Positions 35,096-46,782 of a DNA stretch of 64,000 nucleotides are shown here, piece by piece. Position 1 is the stretch's first letter; every line of letters starts with the position of its first letter. The notes below the pieces were generated by a model that worked only from the letters and a program-made list of their open reading frames with translations, was not told the DNA's origin and did no database searches. The stretch covers positions 6,550,811 to 6,614,810 of the forward strand of contig JAJHZJ010000311.1 in the NCBI GenBank assembly GCA_023548195.1. Reading direction: 5' to 3'. The stretch is from Bettongia penicillata ogilbyi (Eukaryota > Chordata > Mammalia > Diprotodontia > Potoroidae). Position numbers and translations under genes: made by a program.

Positions 35096-35154
35096 TTGCT
35101 ATTTAAGTGTGGATTGAACTAGAGGAGCTCTACAATCCTTGCAACTCCAATCCT

Positions 35155-35245
35155 ACTAATAGTAATAGTAGTAGTAGTAGTAGTAGCAGTAGTAGTAGTA
35201 GTAGCAATAGCATTAGTAGTAGTAGTAATAATAATAGTAACCATC
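35155..35245. repeat. (TAG)n trinucleotide microsatellite
   Basis: Repeated TAG with CAG and AAT variants over about 90 bases, between a SINE and an L1. Confidence 0.93.
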
Positions 35246-35249
35246 CATA

Positions 35250-37171
35250 TTTATTTTTTTAAAGGTTTTATTTTTTCCAATTAAGGGTAAAAATAATTTT
35301 TAGCATTTAAAAAAATTTCTCATTCCCCTTTCCCCTCCTATCTCTCATTATTGAGAAGGCAAGTAATTTGATATAGTTTATGCATGTGCAATTATGCAAA
35401 ACATATATGCATATCAGTCATGTTGTGAAAGAAAACAGACAATAAAACAAGAAAAATAAAGTTTAAAAAAGTATACTTCAATCTGCATTCAGATCCTATC
35501 AATTCTTTCTCGAGGTAGATAGCATTTTTCATCTTGAGTCCTCTGGAATTGTCTTTGATCTTTGTACTGCTGAGAATAACTGAGACATTCACAGTTGATC
35601 ATCATACAATATTGCGGTTACTGTGTATAATGATTTCTTGGTTCTGATCACTTCATTTTACGTCAGTTCATGTAACTCTTTCCAAATTTTTCTGAGATCA
35701 TCCTGCTCATCTCTTCTTATAGTACAATAGTATTCCATCACAATTATATATGATAACTTGTTCATCCTTTCCCCAATTAATAGGTATCCCCTCAATTTCC
35801 AATTCTTTGCCACCACAAAAAGAGCTGCTATAAATATTTTTATAGATATAGGTCCTTTTCCTCTTTTTAAAAATATTTTTGGAATGCAGACGTACTAATG
35901 ATATTGAGGGGTCACAGGGTATGCACAGTTTTATAGTCCTTTGTGCTTTGTTCTAAATTGCTCTCCAGAATGTCGAGATCATATCACAATTTCACCAACA
36001 GTACTATTGTGCCCCAATTTTTCCACATCCCCTCAAGGGGGGATTTATTATTTTCCTTTTCTGTCATATTAGTCAATCTGATAAATGTGAAGTTGCATCT
36101 CAGTTGTTTTAATTTGCATTACTCTAATCAATAGTGATTTAAATTACTTTATTTTTATTATTTATATGCCTATAGGTAACTTCTAGTTCATTAACTATCC
36201 ATTTTTTTCCCCTTAAAGAATTATACTCAGTTTTGTTGGGTAGGTTATTCTTGGTTGTAACCCTAGTCTTTTTGCCTTCTAGAATATCATATTCCAAACA
36301 ATCTGATTCTTCAACGTAGAAGTTGCTAAATTTTATGTGTTCCTGACTGTGACTCCACAATATTTGAATTGTTTCTTTCTGGCTGCTAGCAGTATTTGCT
36401 CTTTGACTTGGAAGCTCTGGAATTTGACTATAATGTTCCTGGAAGTTTTCATTTTGGGATCTTTCAGGAAGAGATTGGTGGATTCTTTCAGTTTCTACTT
36501 TACCACTGATTCGAGGATATCAGGACAGTTTTTCCTGATAATTTCTTGAAACATAATGTCTAGGCTCTTTTTTATTTATCATGGCTTTCAGGTAGTTCAG
36601 TAATTCTTAAATTATTTTTCCTTGATCTATTTTCCAGGTCAGTTGTTTTTTCCTATGAGATATTTTGCATTTCTTTTTATTTTTTCATTCTTTTGATTTT
36701 GTTTTATTGTTTCTAGATGACTCATAGAGTCATCATCTTCAACTTGCATTGATTCTAATTTTTGAGAAATTATTTTCTTCAGTGAACATTTGTGGATCTT
36801 TTTCTATTTGGCCAATTCTACTTTTTAAGGACTTCTCTTAAGTGAACTTTTGTATATCTTTTTGTCCATTTTGATCAATATCTTTTAAAGTTCTTTGCTT
36901 CATTGAATTTTACTCCTCTTTTACCATTTGTCCTATTCTATCTTGTAAGATGTTCTTTTCTTTAGGTTTTTTTTTTTGCATCCTTTACCAAGCTGTTGAC
37001 TCTTTTTTTGTGAATCTCTTGCATCACTGTTATTTCTTTTCCCAATTTTTTTTATCTACCTCACTTATTTGATTTTTTAAATCCTTCTTGAGCTCTTCTA
37101 GAAGTTCTTTATTTGGACCTGAAGCCAATGCACATTTTCCTTTGAGGCTTTGGATGTAGCAGTTTTGACAT
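35250..37171 (-). mobile_element. Internally deleted L1: 3' end joined to ORF1
   Basis: From 35250 to about 36180 the sequence is the usual antisense L1 3' part (ttgccaccacaaaaagagctgctataaat). From about 36190 to 37171 it is antisense ORF1 (tcattttgggatctttcagg, ctgtgactccacaatatttg, ggagatttaag-type coiled-coil coding). Most of ORF2 is missing between them. Confidence 0.7.
36139..37171 (-). pseudogene. L1 ORF1 relic
   Basis: The minus strand encodes, with breaks, the end of the L1 RNA-binding protein. A readable piece at 36360-36139 contains MWSHSQEHIKFSNFYVEESD, followed by LEYDILEGKKTRVTT and LPNKTEYNSLRGKKW. Upstream, broken frames fit the central RRM-like domain (phrases meaning ..SERDPKMKTSRNI.. 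around 36450) and the Lys/Glu-rich coiled coil (36700-37130). Numerous stops show it is dead. ORF1p binds L1 RNA in the retrotransposition particle. Confidence 0.65.
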
Positions 37172-38290
37172 TGTTAGGACCACTCAAAAGTCAGCTTGAG
37201 GAAGAGACTTAGATTGAGATTCTTTTAAGATTCAGACCCCAAAAAGACCATTTTAAAGGGGAATAAATCACAAACTCAGAAAGTGAATAATAGGGAGAAA
37301 TAAGGGGAAGGAACAGAAAATTTACCAAAGATCTTAGGAAGAAGAAAAATTGAAGATCTTGAACATAAGCAGATAAATCAATAGTGATGAAATCCTAATA
37401 AAGCTGCCCTCAGCCCCAATATTCTAATTTCCTTATAGGCATCACTGATCAGCAAGCCCACTGCCCCTACTTAGCCATCATCCCACACTCAATATTCTAA
37501 CTTCATATGTACTTCACTGCTCACTAGAACAACAAGCGTATCCATAAACTCATATTTCTCACAGAAACAGCAGGTGTGTCCATACAATGTGATTCCAGCT
37601 ACTGCCTCTAGCTAGCTATGGCCTCCAGACCCATTTCCTATTTCCCACAGAAATAGCAGGTATGTCCATGCACTCAACCACAACCCCATCCATCTAGTCT
37701 CATAGAGGACCACAATAGTCAGCCAATCAAAAAGCGGCACCACCAGGATGCCCAAGCAGGATGTGGACCCAAAACAATAGAAGGGACTTTCTCTAAGTAG
37801 GTACCTGTGCAGTAATAGTAAAAAACCGACCTAGCGTAAATTTATGACATAGTAAGACTTACTATAATATCATTATCATACATACATATCCCCCCAATGG
37901 GTTTTTCTGTATGCATTGTATGCAATCTCATGCACAGTTCCATTGTGACTAGGACCTCTCCCCTAATATCTAATCCCTTAACCAATCTCTCCTTCATTTT
38001 TAATATTCTCTTTTAATTTCTGTTATACAATTGCATCTTTGCCCTATAAAAATCCATCTTGCTTTCTCTGAAGTTACTGGTTCCACTTGGAACTTAGCCC
38101 ACTTCATGAGAAGTGTCAATCTCAAAAAATGCCTATATCTGGATTGGAGGTGGTCTCCCTCTGAATTTTTGGAGACAGTTCCACCACATCATGAAACTGA
38201 AACAGTTTTTGGCGTCCCTTGGTGGGCAGAGTCTAAACCCCAACAGTTTTTGGTATACATCATGAAACTACAACAGGGAAATCATTAACA
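37172..38290 (+). mobile_element. LTR-like unit with possible primer-binding site
   Basis: The block opens with TGTTAGGACC and, about 1 kb on, ends with GAAACTGAAACA (38204). A CTATAAAAA box lies at 38044-38052, placed as in an LTR promoter. Six bases past the CA end comes TGGCGTCCCTTGGTGGGC (38210-38227), starting with TGG as retroviral primer-binding sites do. No gag/pol follows. The right limit is uncertain. Confidence 0.5.
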
Positions 38291-38595
38291 GCCGAAAGAA
38301 ATATATCCTCCAGATCTAGTAAATAAGTTCCAGCATCTATGGATAAATACTGTAAAAACAAAGGGGAAAATAGCTAACAATTAATGAGACAGAGTATCCT
38401 GTGGAATTTGAGAACATGGATCCACAACACACTGTACCTGAATAACTGAGAAGAAAAATGAGAATTATGAGAGAATTTATGGCTTGCACATTGTGGGGAG
38501 GGGGTGGGAAATGGAAAAACTGGAATCTGTGAAGATAAATCTAACCAAAGAAACAAATATATGGAAAGATATAGACAGAAATCCTACATGATGAA
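38291..38595. other. Unassigned sequence
   Basis: Nothing recognised. It might be leader sequence of the LTR element to its left. Confidence 0.35.
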
Positions 38596-38599
38596 GTAA

Positions 38600-38845
38600 G
38601 AAAATAAGCATTTATTAAGCATTTACTATGTGCCAGGCACTGTAATACACTCTTTACAAATATTATTTCATCTGATCCTTACAACAGCCCTAAGAGGTAG
38701 TGCTATTATTATCCCTGCTTAACAGTTGAGGAAAATGAGGCAAATAGAGGATAAATGATTTACCCAGGATCACATAGCTAGTGTCTAGGACTAGATTTGA
38801 ACTCAAGTTTTCCTGACCTGAGGCCTATATAACAGCAAGCACCCT
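38600..38845 (-). mobile_element. MAR1-type SINE
   Basis: It runs 'aagcatttattaagcatttactatgtgccaggc', 'cttacaacagccctaagagg', 'tacccaggatcacatagc' and 'gaactcaagttttcctgacc'. Confidence 0.8.
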
Positions 38846-39420
38846 AGCATACCCAGGATGACTGGTAGCACAGAAGGTTCTTAGATCTGCTTTACTAGAA
38901 AAGACAGCTGTTTAAGAGGTCAGCTATCTTTTAAAATTACATTCACTAGTTCAAGGGAAAAGTCAGCACCCTGAACTTCAGAGAAAGTACCATCAAAGAA
39001 ATTAGCATAAAAACCAACAGATAGGAGTTTGACTGCTTGAATCAATGTAATATTGCTATACACTTTACATACACCACTGGACTGAGAGAGCCTTTACATC
39101 TAAGCAGTAGGTGGGGGGTGAGGAGGATTGTCTAAACATACAGCTACTAAGAGTCTCAACCAGGGAATCACAAGGTCCTTCTCATAAGCAAGCCCCCAAA
39201 GCAAAACCTCACCTTCTTGGAGTCAGAGGGCATCTTGTATGACTCAGTGCCTAATTAGAAATTAGCAAAAGGTGTGAAAGCCTTTCTACAAGCAAGCATC
39301 CCTTAAGTAAGCTTCCCTTAATGGGCTCCATGTGAGACCTATTAATGGGCAGGGAAGTTCTTACTCCTATTACAGCTTATCACTCTATGCACTGCATGAC
39401 CTAGATGCCTCTCTAGAAGG
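38846..39420. other. Unassigned intergenic sequence
   Basis: No gene or nameable repeat seen. Confidence 0.4.
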
Positions 39421-39424
39421 CACG

Positions 39425-39665
39425 TCATTGTTCAGTCATTCAGGTGTGTTCAATTCTTCATGACCCCACGGATCATACTGTCCATGAGGTTCTCTTGGCA
39501 AGGATACTAGAGTGGTTTGCCATTTTTGATCCAGTGGATTAAAGCAAAAAGAAGTTAAGTGACTTGTCCAGGGTCACAAAGTTAGTAAGTGTCTGAAGTC
39601 ACATTTGAACTCAGATCTTCTTGACTCCAGGCCCAGTACTCTAACCACTTAGTCACCTAGTTGGA
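39425..39665 (-). mobile_element. tRNA-derived marsupial SINE
   Basis: The phrases 'gttcagtcattcaggtgtg', 'ctagagtggtttgccattttt', 'cttgtccagggtcacaaag' and 'cttagtcacctagttgg' fit. Confidence 0.85.
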
Positions 39666-39669
39666 AGCA

Positions 39670-41195
39670 GTACCAGTGGAGGGTACTCTTTATTGCTAGA
39701 TCGATTATATTTCACTATGCTTCTTATACCTTACATTTGTAGTTTGAAATATTTCTCTCTAATTGTGAACTTTCTCTTCTCCCTTCTCCCTCATCTCATG
39801 TTACTCATGTGCCTTCTGTCACCATCTCCTCCTTCACCATTGTCTCATATTGAGGTGACCTTATACTTAACAAGGCTAACCCCTCTACCTGCTTAAGTGT
39901 TCCCATTCCATCCCACCTCTTCCAGTACATTGCCACCTCTCTCACCCCAAGTCTATCACTTACTTTCAATTTCTCCCTGTTTACTGACTCCCTCCCAATT
40001 GCTTACCGACATACCTATGTCTCCCCCATCTTGAAAAAAAAACTCCTTGATCCTTCCATCCCCACTATTGTCCAAAATTTCATATACCCTTGTTGGCTAA
40101 ACTCCTTGAAAATCTATCTACAATAGATGCCTCCACTTTCTCTCCTCTCATCTTCTTAATTCCTTACGATCTGTTTTCTGACCATTCCACTAAATTGCTG
40201 TCTCCAAAGCTACCAATCATCCTTATTTGCCAAATTCAATGACCTTTTCACACTCTCTAATTCTCCTTGATCTCTGTAGCATTTGACACTGTTGATCACT
40301 TTCTCCTCCTTCACATTCCTTTCTCTCTGGGTTTTTGGGATACTACCCTCTCCTGGTTCTTGTCCTACCCATCTGATCACCATGCAGTCTCCTTTGCTAA
40401 ATTCTCATCCCGATCACATTCTAGGGGTCTGTCCTGGAATCTCTTGTCTTATTCTTTTACATCATTCCACTTGGTGACCTCATCAGCTTTTATGGGTTTA
40501 ATTACCATCTTTATGCTGATGATTCTCAAATCTACTTATCCTGCCCCAACCTCTCTACTGATCTCCAATCTCACACCTCCAATTGTCTTTCAGGTAGATG
40601 TCCAATAAACATCTTAAACTCATCATGTCCAAAACAAAATTCACCATCTTTTCCCCTAAATCTTCCCTCCCCACCTTCCATTTTACTGTAGAGGACAGTA
40701 CCATCCTCTCAATCTCTTAGGTTTGCAATCTAGGAATCATTTTCAATCCTCCATTATCTCTTATTCCTCTTCCCTCTCCCCCCTCCCATATCCAATCTAT
40801 TGCCAAGGCCTGTTGATTTCACATTTTTAACATCTTTCAAATGTGCCCCCTTCTCTCCTCTGACACTGCTGCCACTTAGTGTAGACCCACATCATCTTAA
40901 GATTGGACAATTATAGTACCCTTCTGGTATTTCTTCTTCAACTTCTTCAACTCTCTCTGCCATTACAATCTATCCAACATTTATTTAGCTACTGAAGTGT
41001 TTTTTTTTCTTAAGGTGCAGGTCTGACCATGTCACCTTACCCCCACGCCTACTAAACAAACTCCACTGGCTCCCCAACATTTCCAGGTTCAGACATAAAA
41101 TCCTCTGGCCTTTCATAGCTTCATTCCCTCCTACCTTTCCAGTCTTCTTACACTCTATTCCCTTCCACATACTCCACAAACTCATGCATGTGTCA
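39670..41195 (+). pseudogene. L2 ORF2 relic
   Basis: A long stretch encodes L2 reverse transcriptase in broken frames. It has FDTVDHFLLLHIP near 40280, then FWDTTLSWFLSYPSDHHAVSF (40340-40400), the catalytic YADD-like box as 'tttatgctgatgattctc' near 40510 ([16 protein letters not shown]), and 'caaaattcaccatcttttccccta' ([10 protein letters not shown]). No open frame exceeds 113 codons. The 3' UTR is not reached cleanly. Confidence 0.8.
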
Positions 41196-41370
41196 TGGAC
41201 CCTTTTGACAGTCTGGTGAGGCCAATATACCCCTTCTCAGAAAAAAAAATTTCGAATTTTGGATTACAAAGGAATCCAAATTATTTTAAAATGTAATCAT
41301 GAGAATGATTTTTAAAAACAAGTTTATACAGCCCAGGTTAAAAACCTGTCTCCTAGAGAGATGAGATCGA
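41195..41370 (+). repeat. Unclassified interspersed repeat (related to 24893-25095)
   Basis: The phrases 'tgtcatggacccttttgacagtctggtgagg', 'ccccttctcagaa' and 'aggttaaaaacctgtc' share order with the copy near 24.9 kb. Confidence 0.5.
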
Positions 41371-41750
41371 ATCTCAGATCAATCACTTTTATAAAGAGTG
41401 CATGGGCTCACAGCACGTCAATTGCAGTGTCAACGTAGACTAATATTTGTGGTCCAACAGATCCCTCTTGTCTCCTCAGCTCCAGGACATGTGTTAAGCA
41501 CAGCCACAGAAGAACAAAAGGGAAGGGGCAGATAGTGGCGTGCCTTCTTCTCTGCTTCCCCTGAGTTACCTTCTCAATGGGTCATTACTCTTAAGGTAGA
41601 GAACTATTGCTCCTTTAAGGCAGATGCTCTCAAAGTGTGGTCTCCTGGAGTCCCTAAGACTCTTTTAGCAGGTCTTCAAAGTCAAAATTATTTTCATAAT
41701 AATAAGACAGTTTAATTTCCAATATGGCAAATAACAATAGATATAACCAA
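41371..41750. other. Mostly unassigned; possible DNA-transposon relic
   Basis: The part at 41630-41750 ('ctcaaagtgtggtctcctgg', 'ggtcttcaaagtcaaaattattttcat') recalls hAT relics such as MER5-like elements. This is low-confidence. Confidence 0.35.
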
Positions 41751-41754
41751 TATA

Positions 41755-41985
41755 TCCTCTCACTGCCTTCTTGACCCCTTTCAACTCAGCTTCTAATCAT
41801 ATTATTCCACTGGAACAGCTCTCACCAAATTTACTCATATTCTTTTAGTTGCCAGATCCAAGGGCCTTTTCTCAGTTTTCATTCTCAACCTCTCTGAAGG
41901 CCTTTGACACTGTTGATCACTCTCTCCTCCTTGATACTCTCTTCTTTCTATCCAACACACCACCTGACTGCTCATTTTGGTGCTT
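41755..41985 (+). mobile_element. L2 ORF2 fragment
   Basis: It encodes FDTVDHSLLLDTL in one frame (41905-41945), the L2 reverse transcriptase motif. Confidence 0.7.
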
Positions 41986-41989
41986 AATA

Positions 41990-42125
41990 AAGTACCAAAT
42001 AAATAAAAAAAAAAGTGACTGAATTGTCTGGGGGCACTGAGAGATTAAATGACTTGTCCCAAGTAATGCAGAAATGTCAGATCTGGGACTTGAACCCAAC
42101 ACTTTATCTACTGCTTTAAATTGGA
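41990..42125 (-). mobile_element. SINE fragment
   Basis: The phrases 'gattaaatgacttgtcccaagtaatgc' and 'gggacttgaacccaacac' fit the CORE/B-box half of a MIR-like SINE. Confidence 0.55.
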
Positions 42126-42172
42126 TTTCAAAGATATATGACAAGGAAAAAAAATGAGCAGTTCACCAAGAG

Positions 42173-42326
42173 AATTATAGAGAAGCCCAACTCTCCCACA
42201 TCCATGCCATTCTCTGAGCTGTGTGGTTATTAAGGACCCACAATATTTGACCTATTTGATCTTTCAATGGAATAATCTCCTAAAACAATATTACTATGAG
42301 CTTATATGTAAAATCACTAATGTATA
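42173..42326. repeat. Mosaic of two unclassified repeats
   Basis: Bases 42173-42208 match 44685-44720 at 35 of 36 positions. Bases 42207-42326 match 46783-46905 with one 3-base gap and few changes. The two matches meet here but are 2 kb apart elsewhere. Confidence 0.75.
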
Positions 42327-42885
42327 TCACTATCAGAGAAAGTGACCGATAGCCAACCTGTTTTAACAAGTTTCCATGTAACATGAAATTTAGAGGCAGG
42401 TCCTTAGAATTGTTATAATCTGCTGTGGGGGATTTGTGGGGAGAGGGGTTAGAAATCAATGGACAAGAATTACACAAAATGTGCAGGCATGAATTGGTTG
42501 TGATCTGTATCAATAGAAAGGATTCATGAAGATGAGATGAAATCACAGATCCATCAAAGTATCAAGGTATGTTCCCAAAGTATGTATTATTTCTTCTTGT
42601 AACAGCGAACTTTTTTTCAAATGTAGGAATTTTGTTCCCAGAGAGTTTGTTTATTATAGCCACTGGTTTTTCTCTCAGTCATTAGGATTTTCTTTTGTTG
42701 TTCATCTACCTGAAATGCCCTCCCCTCTCCTTTCTAAATCTCATCTGTCCCTTAAGGCAGAGATAAAATCTCTGTGACACCTCCCAAGACCACTGTTCTC
42801 ACTGCTCTGAAAGAAGTGGTATGGTTTAGTAGAAAGAGAATGAATTAACTGAGGGAAAATCTTTGTGGAAAATCTTTGGAAAAGG
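42327..42885. other. Unassigned intergenic sequence
   Basis: Part of 42690-42800 resembles an L2 3' UTR (ctgaaatgccctcccctctcc). No gene is visible. Confidence 0.4.
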
Positions 42886-42889
42886 CTTG

Positions 42890-43138
42890 TTATTCAGCTG
42901 TTTCAGTCGTGTCCAACTCTCTGCAACCCCATTTGGGGTTTTCCTGGCAAAGATACTAGAATGGTTTGCCATTTCCTTTTCCAGTTCATTTTACAGATGA
43001 GAAAACTCAGGCAAACAGGGTCAAGTGACTTGCCCAGGGTCCCATAGCTAGTAAATGTCTAAGGCTAGATTTAAACTGAGGAAGGTGAGTTTTCTTGACT
43101 GAGATCCAGAACTCCATCCAATGAACCACCTAGCTTCC
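42890..43138 (-). mobile_element. tRNA-derived marsupial SINE
   Basis: The full order runs from 'gtttcagtcgtgtccaactc' through 'ccatttggggttttcctggc' and 'gacttgcccagggtccc' to 'gaaccacctagcttccc'. Confidence 0.87.
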
Positions 43139-43259
43139 CTGAAAGGTTTGATATCCAAAGCATAAAGAAAACGGATACAATTATGTAAGATCAAGAGCCA
43201 GTCCCCACAAGTAAATGCTCAAAGGATACGAATAAAAGGTTTTGAAAAGAATAAATGTT

Positions 43260-43440
43260 TTATTGTTATATATTATACTATACTATATTAGCATTATTAT
43301 ATTACATAGTATAGTAAATTAAATATACTAATTATTAATATAGCATAAGTAATATACTATGCTGTATGTTATATATTATACTCTACCATGTTTAGCATAT
43401 ATTATAATATACTATATATTATACTAAATAATATTAAAGA
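43260..43440. repeat. AT-rich palindromic low-complexity tract
   Basis: About 180 bases of degenerate TATA/ATACTA repeats with many short self-complementary stretches. Confidence 0.85.
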
Positions 43441-44235
43441 ATGCTCCAAATCACAACAAGAGAAAGGCTGGTCATTACTCTTTGAGGTTTCACTTCATAT
43501 CCATCTTCAGATGGGCAAAGATGAACGTGGTTAATAAAGAGTACATGGGAAGATCAACCCATTGCTTTGGAAGTCTGAATTTGTTCAACTCTTCTTGAAA
43601 ACAATTTAGAATTATTCTTAAACTGTACATATCCTTTAACTCAGCAACCACTAGTAGGCATTACCCCAAGGTCAGAGAGATTCCATTGATACAAAAAATT
43701 TATAGTATCATGTGTTGTAGCAGCTAAGAACTAGAAACTAGAAGTAGATGCCTGTGGATGCAGAATGACTGAACAAATTGTGGCATATCCATTTAATTAA
43801 TATGCCTTTAAAAAGGACTAAACCTGTGCTTTCATTGTGATAGGGAACTTCAAGATGAGGAAACTCTCCCTACCAGTGCAAGTCGGTATCTTATCTGTAA
43901 ATTATAGTTTTAGAGAGTTACCAAGAGCACTGAGAGGTAAGTAAATTGCTCACAGTAATGTAGCAAGCATGTATCAGAGATAAGACATACTTAGATGCTC
44001 CTGGCTACAAGGCCAGCTCTCTTATTCACTATTCCACATTGCCTCTACTGTAAGAAATGAATATAAAGAATTCAGAGAGATTTGGAAAGATGTGTTTAAA
44101 CATAATGCACAGCAAAATAAGGAGAACCAGGAGAATATTTCACACAATGATCACAGTAAAAAAAAAAAGTGAAACAAAAATAAAACCAAACACTGAATAA
44201 TACAATAGTCCACCAATTTCAGAAGATTAAAAATG
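43440..44235 (+). mobile_element. L1 3' portion, plus strand, SINE-interrupted
   Basis: It reads in sense order: 'gaatgctccaaatcacaac', 'tgtacatatcctttaactcagcaacc', 'gaatgactgaacaaattgtggc', then after a SINE 'aaggagaaccaggagaatatttcacac'. This equals the reverse of the minus-strand L1 copies. Confidence 0.8.
43830..44050 (-). mobile_element. SINE within the L1
   Basis: The phrases 'actctccctaccagtgcaag', 'ttagagagttaccaagagcactgagagg' and 'ggccagctctcttattcactattccac' mark a MIR-like SINE type also seen at 12.35 kb. Confidence 0.75.
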
Positions 44236-44269
44236 AAGTGTGCCTCCTGACTAGAGGGATAGAATGAGT

Positions 44270-44612
44270 ATATATATTTAGACATTACCAATGTGTGGGT
44301 TTGGGGCAGGGGGGTTGTGTGTGGGTATACATACATATATACACACATATACATCTATACACATAAATATATACATGCATATGTGCGTATATGCTTATAT
44401 GCAAAACAAACTCATATTTGTGTACATGTGCATTTATATGTATACACACATGTATATATATTCCCTTCAACTATATACACATATATATATATATACACAT
44501 ATACACACAGTATGAGTATATGCAAAACAAATCCGTATTTATGCATATATGCATTTATATGTATATATGTATACCCACACCCACATATATCCCCATCAAC
44601 TCAATCTCCCCC
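44270..44612. repeat. TA/CA/TG-rich tract with a duplicated unit
   Basis: The phrase 'tatgcaaaacaaa' followed by '..catttatatgtata' occurs at about 44397 and again at about 44519, so a unit of about 120 bases is repeated imperfectly. The Tyr/Ile/His-rich frames here are artefacts. Confidence 0.85.
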
Positions 44613-44639
44613 TTGAGCTATTCCTTGTAACAAATAGTT

Positions 44640-44880
44640 TGAGAAAAGAGCATCAGAAATTTTTGCTTAAGATGGCACCATGAAAATTATAGAGAAGCCC
44701 AACTCTCCCACATACATGCCAAGAAACATCTAAAAGGGCATCAGAAAAATCAACACTCAACAAGACTAAAGAGATATAATTTAAATTCTTCCATCCAATA
44801 CAGGACTACATATATGGAAATGTTTGTGTTTGTTGATATTTGCACATTCATAATAAAAAAAAATCTTTTTAAAAAGGAGC
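44640..44880. repeat. Unclassified repeat, partner of 42173-42208
   Basis: It includes 'gcttaagatggcaccatg' and the shared 36-base segment. The AAGATGGC start resembles an L1 5' UTR or ERV leader. I could not name it. Confidence 0.4.
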
Positions 44881-44989
44881 ATCAGTGACACTTTTTTTTT
44901 AAAAAAGAGAAAGTTCTTAATTCATAGTCAAAAGATCTAGGTTAAAAAGTCCTTTTGTTAATATTACTTATATGATCTTGCATCAGTTA

Positions 44990-45242
44990 CTTCTCCTGTC
45001 TCTCTGTTGATTCCTGCAGTCAGTCCTTTCTTGTTCTAGATCCTAAGAAGTCCTGTAGCTATTTTCTGCACTCTTCATTTGGCATTATCAACATTTCTTA
45101 GATTGTTATATTATTAATTAACTATTGGACTTGCCCTCACACTGGAATGTAGGCACTGTCTTTGTATTCCACCAAAGTACTTAGTAATTTGCACATGGTG
45201 ATTGTTCAATGAACACTTAATATTGATTGATATTCAATAAAT
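44990..45242 (+). mobile_element. L2 3' end
   Basis: The phrases 'actggaatgtaggcactgtc' and 'gattgttcaatgaacacttaatattgattga' fit the L2 end. Confidence 0.6.
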
Positions 45243-45554
45243 GCATGCATATTAATATGAGAATACTATAACTTTTCTATAATGCTATCTTTGGGCATAC
45301 TCTGGGATGTAAACTCCCGGCCTTCATTAAACATGAAATGCCCTCAAAATGAAATCTTTTTAGTGTTTCAATAAAACTTCAACTGTTTTCAATGAGGCAT
45401 AAGACAGTTGTCTTAATTTTCCTTTCTATCAAAAAAGAATGTATTAGAATTCCACATATGCTATAAACATGTTGTTTTAAAAATGGTTACAGACTTATAC
45501 TATGATCTATATGAAGAGGACACTTTAGACTCTAAGGAAACAGGTGACTTCACT

Positions 45555-45682
45555 ATACAATAAGCATTTATAAAGTATTTTGAGGTAGGTACTATATGCC
45601 AGGCACTAGGTTAGGCCCTAGGACTACAAAGGAAGATAAACTAAACAGTCCCTATTCCCAAAGAGCTTACATAAGTGGGACT
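45555..45682 (-). mobile_element. L2/MIR-type tail
   Basis: The phrases 'aataagcatttataaagtatt', 'tatgccaggcactagg' and 'ttcccaaagagcttacat' are the reverse of the common tail. Confidence 0.7.
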
Positions 45683-46335
45683 GCATTATGTTTGGCTTAT
45701 ATGGTCTTATCTATATTGTTCTATTCTCATTATCCTTTCTTCTTCCCACTCCCTTCACCCTCTATCCCTGGCCATGCCCTATACCAATTTTCCTCACAGA
45801 ATCTAGGTTGAAAATAAACAAAAACATTTTAAAAATTCAATAATTTTTTTCCTGAAAACTGTGCATTTGTGCAGGAACTTTGGTTTGTGAGGTTAGAGTA
45901 GTTCCCCTTGATCCAGCTGCACTGCACAAATGCAGAGTGTGGGATCAACACAACTTCTCATAGATAATTTTTAAAAATCTATTTTTTTTAAGTTGTATAA
46001 CTATACTGTATGATTGCTAAGGAAAAGAAGGCAAGAAACTGTGTATTCAAGGTCCTGGAACAAGGATAGGTCATGGAAGTGGGCTGGGGTTGGGACAGGT
46101 TTTTGCTCAATCACTCCACGACTTGAATGAGACCTTCTAGGGGTCTTTTAGGATTTTCTGCTTGACAAAGAAGATAGTGTCTATATTAGTAATTTAACTT
46201 TTAAACACAATATTGTTGTATGCTTATAGTACTAGTAGCTCTTTGAGTTCGGAACTTTTCATTTTCTGGACTTTAGTAAACTTCCCAAGGTATAAAATGA
46301 GGGGTTTACTTATGAAAATTCCTGGAAGTATTGGG
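45683..46335. other. Unassigned intergenic sequence
   Basis: Nothing recognised. Confidence 0.4.
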
Positions 46336-46339
46336 AGAT

Positions 46340-46450
46340 TGTACACAAATGGTGCAATGTTGTGAATCTCCTGCATATGTGTCTCATTCATCTTTACCCG
46401 CAGTCCCTAAAAAACAGCATATGCTCAATAAATGTTTGTTAAATGAATTT
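46340..46450 (+). mobile_element. L2 3' tail
   Basis: It ends 'cagcatatgctcaataaatgtttgttaaatgaat'. Confidence 0.75.
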
Positions 46451-46782
46451 TATAGGCAGAGCCCACTAACAGTGCCTACTACTACTTAAGATCTTACTTA
46501 GATTTTCTGAATTCATTGGGATCATAGATTCACAGATTAGGACAAAGTCTCAGGATGTGATTATTAAGTGTCAGTTTGTGGCAAATTTTTATTAGTCAAA
46601 ATACTTTTACTATTAAAAATTCTTAATTTTTTTAAACTTTTAGACTTAAAAATCTGACGTTTCACTCTTCTCCCTACATCCTGCTCCTGTATGTAGAAGT
46701 ATTAGGTATACAGTGACTACTCCCATATTCAGGATAGAATTTTTTCCCTAACCTCACTTCCTTTCTGCCTAGCTCATGGGTA

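Noticed and set aside
35155..35245. Regular short repeats as a CRISPR-like array
   Set aside because: They are plain TAG trinucleotides with no spacers, in a mammalian genome.
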